From: Turnera subulata
Lineage: Eukaryota > Streptophyta > Magnoliopsida > Malpighiales > Passifloraceae
Length of the DNA stretch: 64,000 nt
NCBI GenBank assembly: GCA_028386065.3
Contig: JAKUCV010000253.1
Coordinates: 1 to 64,000 of the forward strand
Direction of reading: 5' to 3'
In this document: piece by piece, positions 57,521 to 64,000 of the stretch
Position numbering within the stretch: the stretch's first letter is position 1
How the letters are laid out: each line of letters starts with the position of its first letter
The notes under the pieces: model-generated
Database searches by the model: none
What the model was told of the DNA's origin: nothing
What the model saw: only the letters and a program-made list of their open reading frames with translations
Program-made: the position numbers and the translations under genes

Positions 57521-57895
57521 TGTGATGTATAGTTTTCCTACACATGTTTCAATTTATTGATATGTTTACTGTGATGTATACATTGTGTTACCCTCAATTG
57601 ATATGGGAAACCTGTAATTGCTCTCTATGACAGTGTAGTTGTAGTATGTAATTGGATATATGGTATATAGGCTGGAAACTCATACATAGCTAATCCCCAC
57701 CTGGTTGGGTAGGCTGACTTTGTGCACAACGCCACGTACTAAATATCCATTTACATCGTCTTCATATTTTTTACTTCATGTGAGAACCCTGAGTTATGTG
57801 AAGCATGTGTGACTTGAGTTGCTCAATATGCATTCATGACTTTGTGCTGAAATTCTGCTTTCTGGGTGAACAGTTTCTGGTTGATAAAAGGGCTG

Positions 57896-58101
57896 GTAAG
57901 TTTGAGAAACTTCATACCAGGTTGCTGATAGGTTATCGTCAAGGTTATCCAAGGTATGCTGGTTCTTTTTTCCTGCTTTTGAATGATGTTTCTGTGGGGC
58001 TGAAATGTTGTTGTGGTGAATATGTTGTATTGTATTCTTTGTTAGCATGGTTGTCAATGTGCATATTGTAATTATTTTTTTCCTTTTGGTTGTTTTTATA
58101 G
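57896..58101 (+). other. Predicted 5'-leader intron of the transposase gene
   Basis: Donor GGCTG|GTAAGTTTGAG and acceptor GTTTTTATAG|ACCGACTATGG, seven bases before the ATG. T-rich, 206 bp. Prediction from splice signals only. Confidence 0.5.
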
Positions 58102-58108
58102 ACCGACT

Positions 58109-59426
58109 ATGGACCGCCGCGAACGTGCTAAACTTGCTGCTATGATGTGTGTCATATGGAGTATGAATTTAGAAATTTTGTTGAGTTGTGTTGCATTTGT
58201 AGTCGCATATATGCATACAATAGGTGAGAGAAATATGAATAGGAGAGCATTGAGAGATAGAAGCATGTCCACGTACCAAAGTAGGAGGAAAGTGATTGAG
58301 GACATGTGCAAGAGATCGGACCAAGATACAATTGCAAACCTTAGGATGGACATGAATGCATTTGCTAAATTATGTGAGTTACTTAGGGTGAAAGGTGGAC
58401 TTAAATCAAACGGTGCAGTAGAAGTAGAGGAGCAGGTAGTTATTTTCACACACATCTTAGCACACCATGAGAAGAATAGGGTGATGCAGACTAGGTTTGA
58501 GAGGTCTGGTGAGACAATAAGTAGGCATTTTCATGCTGTGTTGAAGGCGCTAATTCGTGTGCAGAAAGAGTTGTTTGTTAAGCCTGAACCTGTGCCTGAG
58601 GACTGCACCGATAGTAGGTGGAAATGGTTTAAGGGTTGTTTAGATGCATTAGATGGTTGCTACATAGATGTCACAGTTCCTGACTCTGTGAAGCCTAGGT
58701 ATAGAAGCAGAAAAGGTCACATATCAACCAATGTGTTAGGCATTTGCAATAGAGACATGAATTTCATTTATGTCTTCCCTGGGTGGGAAGGGTCTGCGAC
58801 TGATGCAAGGGTGTTGCGTGATGTGATTGGGAGAAGGGGCGGATTGCAGGTTCCCATGGGTAGGTTCATAAGTAACTTAACCTTTATAATTTGTTTATAT
58901 TTCATAAAAAACTAACTGACTTGATACTTAATAGCAAAGAACACTTGTAATTGTTTTAGGTAATTATTATTTGGCCGACGCTGGATATACACACGGTCCT
59001 GGTTTTTGTGCTCCTTACAGAGGGGTGAGGTACCACCTCAAAGAATGGGCTACTTCTGGGCCAAGAATGCCAAGAAACCGAGAGGAATTCTTCAACATGA
59101 AGCATGCAATGGCAAGGAATGTCATTGAACGTTCTTTTGGGTTATTAAAAAAAAGATGGGCAATTCTTAGGAGTCCATCTTTTTACCCAATTAGAACCCA
59201 GGGTAGGATAATCATGGCATGTTGCTTATTGCATAACTTTATTAGAGCTAACATGTCTGTTGATCCGGAGGAGAACACGATTAATGAGGCTCCTAACACG
59301 GATGGCGATGATTCAGAAGAGCCTACTGAGTACATTCAAAGTGTTCAGACAAGTGATGAATGGATAGCTTGGCGTGATGACCTTGCACAGGAGATGTTTG
59401 ATGATTGGACTGCCAACCGTGCATGA
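58109..59426 (+). CDS. PIF/Harbinger transposase (DDE_Tnp_4, HARBI1/ALP1-like), one intron
   Basis: Cuts and joins the transposon ends in the nucleus, with the Myb-like partner binding DNA. Exon 1 is 58109-58859 and exon 2 is 58960-59426; the intron has GT at 58860 and AG at 58958-58959 and keeps the frame, giving 405 residues, usual for the family. The N-terminal part (residues 1-120) has a hydrophobic stretch and LRMDMNAFAKLCELLR, as in plant ALP1-like proteins. Catalytic residues: D182 (LDALDGCYIDV), D232 (GWEGSATDARVL) and E307 (ARNVIERSFGLLKKRW). DAGYTHGPGFCAPYRG is a family signature. The tail is acidic (TDGDDSEEPTEY). The start is the first in-frame ATG after the leader splice site. 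No stop or frameshift seen. Confidence 0.9.
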
Positions 59427-59722
59427 GCCGTCTGGCTTAAAACAATTTTCCAAAATTACATTCATGTGTATTCAATATTTGTGTGGTGGACAATAATTAT
59501 AGATTCTCCATGACTGTATTATGATGATTCAATTCTGTTTGTTATTGATGGACTGCCAAACTTGATGCATTGTGTGATTGTTGTTGGACTGAATAATTTA
59601 TTTCATAAATGTCATTGATGTTTTATTGGACTACTTGTGTAATCTGATTGATATGTGATTGTTGGTGTGTTTGTTGGTTTACTCCACTGGTTGTATGATG
59701 TGATTATCGGTTTAGTGTAAGC

Positions 59723-60658
59723 ATGGGAGATAGGAGGGTCTGGACTGATCCAGAGGTCGATGCCTTAGTCGACATTCTGGAGGAATTGGTGGCTGAGGGT
59801 CACCAAGTTGATGCAGGGTCATTCCGCCCTGGGTCCATAACCCAGATTGTGACTCGCATGAAGAAAAAATTCCCCAACTGCGGGCTTGTCGCCAACCATG
59901 TCAGGAATAAGATGAAGCGATTGAAAGCTAAGTACTTCGCAGCTCAGGAAATGGCGAATACCAGCGGCTTTGGATGGAATTCAGAGAAGCACTGCGTTGA
60001 GGTGGATGCACCGGACATCCTTGAAGCGTATCTCATTGTAAGTTCAGACCTACACCATTCTTGTTGCTTGTTTTCATATTTTGCTAGTTTCAATGCTTGC
60101 TTTATTGTATTTAACATAATTTAAATGTGTTTGCCACTTGTAGAAATACCCTTCAAGGGAGTATGTGTGCGGCCGAGCCTTCCCGCAGTTCCCCAAGCTT
60201 CAGCTCATTTTCGGCGTGATAGGGCTATTGGAGACCATGCTGAAACCCCCGAGGAAGCAATGGCCAACATGCTGGAAGAAGAAGTTGCCGATACTGCAGC
60301 TGCATCCAACAATGACCCTACTCCAACTGTTACTGCCGCCAGTACAGCTGCACATGGCGGAGGTGCCGCCTCTTCCTCTGTTGCACCTGATGCAAGTATG
60401 GCGTCGGGTTCATGCGGCAGCAGGAAGAGGAAGGCCGTCCCTGCTGCAAATGAAGCACTGTGGGCATTGACAGACGCTATTGTGCACGGATTTGAGTCTC
60501 AGGGCGTGCACATGAGTGACATTGCTGCTGCAATTAGAGGAAAGGATTCGCCAGTGTCATTGGGCGAGGAGTTGAGGAAAATGGGCATTACGGCAACTGA
60601 TGTCGTCAAGGTTGTGATGGCGATGGGCAAGCAGCCTGAAGTTGCAGCGTATTTCTAG
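59723..60658 (+). CDS. Myb/SANT-like DNA-binding partner of the transposase, one intron, one frameshift
   Basis: PIF/Harbinger elements encode a second protein with a Myb/SANT-like fold that helps DNA binding and nuclear entry of the transposase. Exon 1 is 59723-60037 (105 residues: VWTDPEVDALVDILEELVAE, VTRMKKKFPNCGL, NHVRNKMKRLKAKY, SGFGWNSE). Donor GTAAGT at 60038, acceptor TTGTAG ending at 60143. Exon 2 starts KYPSREYVCGRAFPQFPKLQ. At about 60215, inside the conserved IFG-R/K-DRA motif, one base appears missing; the next frame continues DRAIGDHAETPEEAMANML to a stop at 60656-60658, with an Ala/Ser-rich linker and a C-terminal helix. It may be a real mutation or a base-call error. Confidence 0.8.
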
Positions 60659-61148
60659 GAGTTGGATGCAGAACAGAAAGTGGAGTTTGTCTCCAGCCTT
60701 TTGGGGAAGTAATATGGGTTGCTGATTAGTAGGTGCGGCCGTTTTTGGTACAGTATAACATTAGTAAATATGAAAGTAGCCTACTAACCTCTTAGCAAGT
60801 TAGGAATTAACCCCTCTAGCAGTTTAGATATTAACTGCATATTTAGTCATCAATGCTATGCAATTTTGGATATTCCAATGGTAGTTAGTCATGGCATTAT
60901 GCATTTTGTAGGCATGACATATTATGTGACATGGTTCACATCTGCACCCTTCTATATGTAGACATATTTGCAGGAATGGATGTTGGTTGTGGCGTAGTAA
61001 TGAATGCCATCTGTTTGCATTTAACTTGTGTGGAAATGTTGTGTATGGTTTGGGTGCTTCCATTGGCTGGATTGTTTGGTGGAGGGTGCATTTTGCAGGC
61101 CCTTCCTTCTGCTTATACAATGTGCTTTGTGTTGCATTGTTTGTCAAT
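60659..61148 (+). other. Intergenic part of Harbinger between Myb-like gene and third ORF
   Basis: T/G-rich, no convincing ORF. It may contain the terminator of the Myb-like gene and the leader or an intron of the third ORF: a TTCATTGTAG|GTGGGAACC acceptor-like site precedes the ATG. Confidence 0.4.
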
Positions 61149-61547
61149 GTTGTGCTTTCATGGTTGTACGTGTAACCATGATTTCGGTTCATTGTAGGTG
61201 GGAACCATGGGCAAATATAAGTACTACGTTGTGTATAACGGGAGACGCAATGGTGTGTATGACAATTGGGATGAGGTTAAGTTGCAAGTCGATTCATTTC
61301 CGCATGCAAGGTTCAAAGGTTTTAAAACCTTGCAGGAAGCACAAGTTNGTTGTGCTTTCATGGTTGTACGTGTAACCATGATTTCGGTTCATTGTAGGTG
61401 GGAACCATGGGCAAATATAAGTACTACGTTGTGTATAACGGGAGACGCAATGGTGTGTATGACAATTGGGATGAGGTTAAGTTGCAAGTCGATTCATTTC
61501 CGCATGCAAGGTTCAAAGGTTTTAAAACCTTGCAGGAAGCACAAGTT
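61149..61547 (+). repeat. Exact 199-bp tandem duplication around an N (likely assembly seam)
   Basis: 61149-61347 and 61349-61547 are identical as far as I can read, at a period of exactly 200 bp, with the only N of the window at 61348. The duplication repeats the first ~47 codons of the third ORF. Confidence 0.9.
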
Positions 61548-61787
61548 GCATATGTGCTCAGCGAGCAAAGATGGGTGCGTGATAATGCCCATATTTTCGA
61601 TGACAATCCGCCAACCCCGACTGCAAATACGTTCGAGCCTTCAAATATACCAATGCACAATGACACAGGCAATTTTGAGGTCTTGGGAGTTGCATTAGAG
61701 GGTCATGTGAAGTATGCAGACTTACTCAAAGTGGGAATTGGGTTTATTTTAGCATTATTAGTCATGGTGATTGTCAAATATTTGTAA
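61407..61787 (+). CDS. Small protein with RNase H1-type hybrid-binding (viroplasmin-like) domain and C-terminal membrane segment
   Basis: 126 residues. Residues 4-50 match the HBD/Cauli_VI fold found at the N-terminus of eukaryotic RNase H1 and in caulimovirus viroplasmin: YYVVYNGRRNGVYDNWDEV, with W21 and FKGFK (36-40) at the usual RNA:DNA hybrid-contact positions, and an LQEAQVAY helix. A Pro/Asn-rich linker (65-90) follows. Residues 106-123 (LLKVGIGFILALLVMVIV) look like one membrane-spanning tail segment. No RNase H catalytic domain. A second start at 61207 in the duplicated copy is probably the same gene. It lies inside the transposon ends, same strand as the transposase. Function unknown. 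Confidence 0.75.
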   Translation: MGKYKYYVVYNGRRNGVYDNWDEVKLQVDSFPHARFKGFKTLQEAQVAYVLSEQRWVRDNAHIFDDNPPTPTANTFEPSNIPMHNDTGNFEVLGVALEGHVKYADLLKVGIGFILALLVMVIVKYL

Positions 61788-62270
61788 GGGCTACTTAAAC
61801 GTATTGAGTACGAACTCGGATGTTTGTATTACCTATGAATCAAGCTTTTGTTATCAATACTTATATTATGAAATTATCGCAAACACAATTATTCATGTTG
61901 TAGATGGCATAAGCCGAATATTCATACTTGTCTTACCTCATGAAATACACTTACAATATAAATAGTATTCAAAACAAGTCAAGTAAGTACTAGTCAAATT
62001 TGGAGGAATAAAGTTTTAACATAACTCTTCAAATCAAATTTAAATACTCATAAATATCATATTTATTAGAGAGTAGTCAAAAAAATGTATTTTTATATTC
62101 AAACCAAATTAAATTAAGAGTGTTTTTATGTATCACTAAATTATAGTATCTATATTACATTCATTTATTAAGTCTAAAAAATCCATATACTTTATACTTA
62201 ACCACTTCTTTCAGCACCAAGGGCAATATAGACATTACTGCATTTAGTCTCGAGCTCTGTACAGCTAACC
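61788..62270. other. AT-rich 3' tail of Harbinger
   Basis: No ORF. Several ATATTA/AAATTTAAA stretches; presumably non-coding 3' region and transcript end for the third ORF. Confidence 0.5.
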
Positions 62271-62338
62271 AAACATGATTCAGTACAACAGTCCAGCGGA
62301 GTGTCCACCAATCCAAACGCTACATTGGACGACACTAT

Positions 62339-62384
62339 TGTCCAGTCCAGTCCAGTCCAGTCCAATCCAGTCCAGTCCCGTCCA
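62339..62384 (+). repeat. (TCCAG)n subterminal repeat
   Basis: About nine pentamers TCCAG/TCCAA/TCCCG next to the right end. Similar GGAC units appear singly near the left end. Possibly transposase or partner binding sites. Confidence 0.65.
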
Positions 62385-62401
62385 GGGATCCAAACGCACC
62401 C
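62377..62401 (-). repeat. Right terminal inverted repeat of Harbinger
   Basis: Minus strand GGGTGCGTTTGGATCCCTGG, followed on the plus strand by the TAA duplication at 62402-62404. Confidence 0.6.
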
Positions 62402-64000
62402 TAAGGCTACATGGTCGTGGCGAACGAAAGACATGGGATCGGGGGTTCGTCACGGATGGGAAGGTGTTAGGCACCCATCCGTGTTGGGTCGAAACCTTGT
62501 GAAGTTGCAAAGTACAAGTGTGCCTTATGCAGGTGTGCAAGTGGGGAAACAAATCACATAAAAATAACAAAATTGAATTGGAGGGGTAAGAGAAGAAGGT
62601 TCGGAACAAAAAGGTAAAATAAAAATATTTGGGATTGAGTCTCCACCACTAGAGACCACCTACGTACCCTGGAAACCGGGTTCAAAGCCCACACAGTTCT
62701 TGACATGGCATCATAGCAATCACATAATCAACAAAAGCATCATCAAGTAACGATCAATAAAGTGCGCAATAAAAAAAAAGGGTTGGAATACTTATCTCGA
62801 TTTTTGGACAGAATCTATAGTCGTCTTCTACTGGATTTTGGACAATGCAAATGGCCGATTCAACTTCTGGTCTCAACAGTAAAGTTGTAGGTCGCCCTCT
62901 TGGTTTTCCACAGAACCTAAGATCATAGCAATCTGACTTGTAGAACTAGAGATATGAATTATTTTCTATGACTGCTTGCATCAGGTCCTTCTACTCACAT
63001 TGTTCACCTTCTTGGCTCCTAGATTGCTTTTGATTGCTTCCTCCTCCTGGTTTCCTCCGGCTGGCTTTCTTTTTTATGCTCTCCCACAAAATTCCTCTAG
63101 AGTTTCTGCCTATAGAAATGTTTCTAGGCTGGGAGAAGTATAGTTTCTCCAAGCAAACAAAACTTATGGGGGGTGTGTGTGTAGTGAGTGATCCCCCGAA
63201 ATGTGAGTGAAGGGTCCTATTTATAATGTTCTGGGAAGCCTAGGGGCGTGGACTTGCTTAATGGTGAAGATTATGCCCGAAAATCTGGTCCAAGACCGCG
63301 TAGGATCGAATTAGAAACAAAATCGGAGAAAATCGGCAGTTCTGGGCACCTATGACCGCCGCTGCCGGCGGTCATGCTCTGGATGACCACCAGTACTGCC
63401 GGTCATGTGAGGAAGACCGCCAGCACCTGGCGGTCGTCGCGAGAGGACCGCCGGTCACCCCACGTGTCACTCGTTCTTTCCTTTTTTGACCCGCAATTCC
63501 GCCTAATTCAGCTCTAACTCGATCCTACCGCGTAATTAACCCAGAATCACTCAATTACTTGATCACCACTCCCCTAAATCATTCCTAGACTGATTGATTA
63601 CACATTGATACCCATTTTAAGCAAAATCATACCAAAAAACACAAAGTCTACTTAAATGATGATTTAACTCTGATTTTCCACGAATATTAGAGCTAAAATT
63701 AATCTGCAAGAATTGTGCTAATGGGCTAATCAAACTCTGGAGAATTAACTTGGCCTTTAAACCTATTTTTAACCTAAGAATAAATCATCTCAATATACTT
63801 GGATTAAAGAATAAATAAAAGGCCCAAATGATATATTCCATCCTAAATAAACCTTATTATATATTTTATTCTAAGATTAAAACATCTTATTAACCCTAAA
63901 GTTCAAATACATGAAGGTCTAAATTTACCAAAATACATCATTTCTACTAAGTTAAATTCATGACATGTCTTAATCCTAAGATTGAATCATCTCATTGATT
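62402..64000 (-). repeat. LTR B, right part, continuing off-window
   Basis: Collinear with LTR A from about 20680 to 22120: GGGGGTTCGTCACGGATGGG, AAACCGGGTTCAAAGCCCAC, a TATA box at 63218-63225, the GACCGCC/GGCGGTC inverted-repeat cluster (63354-63460) and the TCATCTCATT end block. The LTR start lies just beyond 64000. Confidence 0.75.
63218..63225 (-). promoter_or_regulatory. TATA box of LTR B
   Basis: TATAAATA (minus) in ACATTATAAATAGGACCC, same context as LTR A. Confidence 0.6.

Larger units (their letters stand above)
56271..62401 (+). mobile_element. PIF/Harbinger DNA transposon, three ORFs (6131 bp)
   Basis: Bounded by similar ends (left AGGCGGGATGTTTGGAACGG, right, reverse complement, GGGTGCGTTTGGATCCCTGG) and TAA duplications, and splitting LTR B: text on the two sides rejoins as in LTR A. 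It encodes a DDE_Tnp_4 transposase and a Myb/SANT-like protein, the pair needed for mobility in this superfamily, plus a small hybrid-binding-domain ORF. Order: left end, TATA box, pyrimidine patch, 144-bp minisatellite, transposase (one coding intron), Myb-like gene (one intron), third ORF, AT-rich tail, (TCCAG)n subterminal repeat, right end. Only the Myb-like frame is visibly broken, so the element is or was recently autonomous. Confidence 0.8.

Noticed and set aside
61028..61375. Frame spanning the N at 61348
   Set aside because: Created by the probable assembly duplication and contains an undefined residue; the second, intact copy at 61407 was used.

Overview
The window reads as a gene-poor, repeat-packed stretch of a eudicot plant nuclear genome, probably heterochromatic. 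The evidence is three chromodomain Ty3/gypsy elements, two Ty1/copia elements, several Ogre/Tat-type LTRs primed by tRNA-Arg, a LINE tail, a Mutator-like element and a PIF/Harbinger transposon carrying GT-AG introns. I see no ordinary host gene, rRNA or tRNA. All family names come from reading motifs by eye; no database search was run.

Layout. 1-3782: 5' end of a minus-strand chromovirus (E1: gag start, PBS, 3.1-kb LTR), inserted into the 3' side of a minus-strand copia element (copia1, to 11143). 11144-14372: AT-rich spacer with a LINE-like tail, an LTR-like promoter and a ~285-bp tandem repeat. 14382-16342: a young Mutator-like element (251-bp near-identical inverted ends, perfect 9-bp target duplication) with GC-rich cargo. 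16352-17290: LTR-like debris. 17455-19080: LINE ORF2 3' part with poly(A). 19081-22190: minus-strand Ogre/Tat-like remnant (A). 22550-33378: chromovirus E2, nearly complete but full of stops. 33379-36225: mosaic of LTR fragments. 36226-44731: chromovirus E3, inserted into the LTR of a plus-strand Ogre/Tat-like element (C: 35150-36225 plus 44732-48028). 48623-52109: two tandem copies of an antisense DUF7745/plant-mobile-domain-like gene. 52110-56097: copia2, split by a 2088-bp solo LTR (S). 56098-64000: a minus-strand Ogre/Tat-like LTR (B), itself split by a 6.1-kb PIF/Harbinger transposon (56271-62401).

The most intact and biologically interesting unit is the Harbinger transposon. It has TAA duplications, similar ends, a 405-residue transposase with an intact DDE triad after one intron is removed, and a Myb/SANT-like partner gene with one intron and one single-base frameshift. 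It also carries a third small ORF that joins an RNase-H1-type hybrid-binding (viroplasmin-like) domain to a C-terminal membrane segment. The element starts with a TATA box and pyrimidine patch and carries a 144-bp minisatellite with telo-box motifs. A 199-bp exact duplication around a single N inside it is probably an assembly seam.

The retroelements form a readable nest: copia1 was hit by E1; LTR C by E3; the S fragment by E2; copia2 by S and by LTR B; LTR B by Harbinger. Several stop codons in the chromoviruses are CAG-to-TAG changes, as expected from decay of methylated CHG sites.
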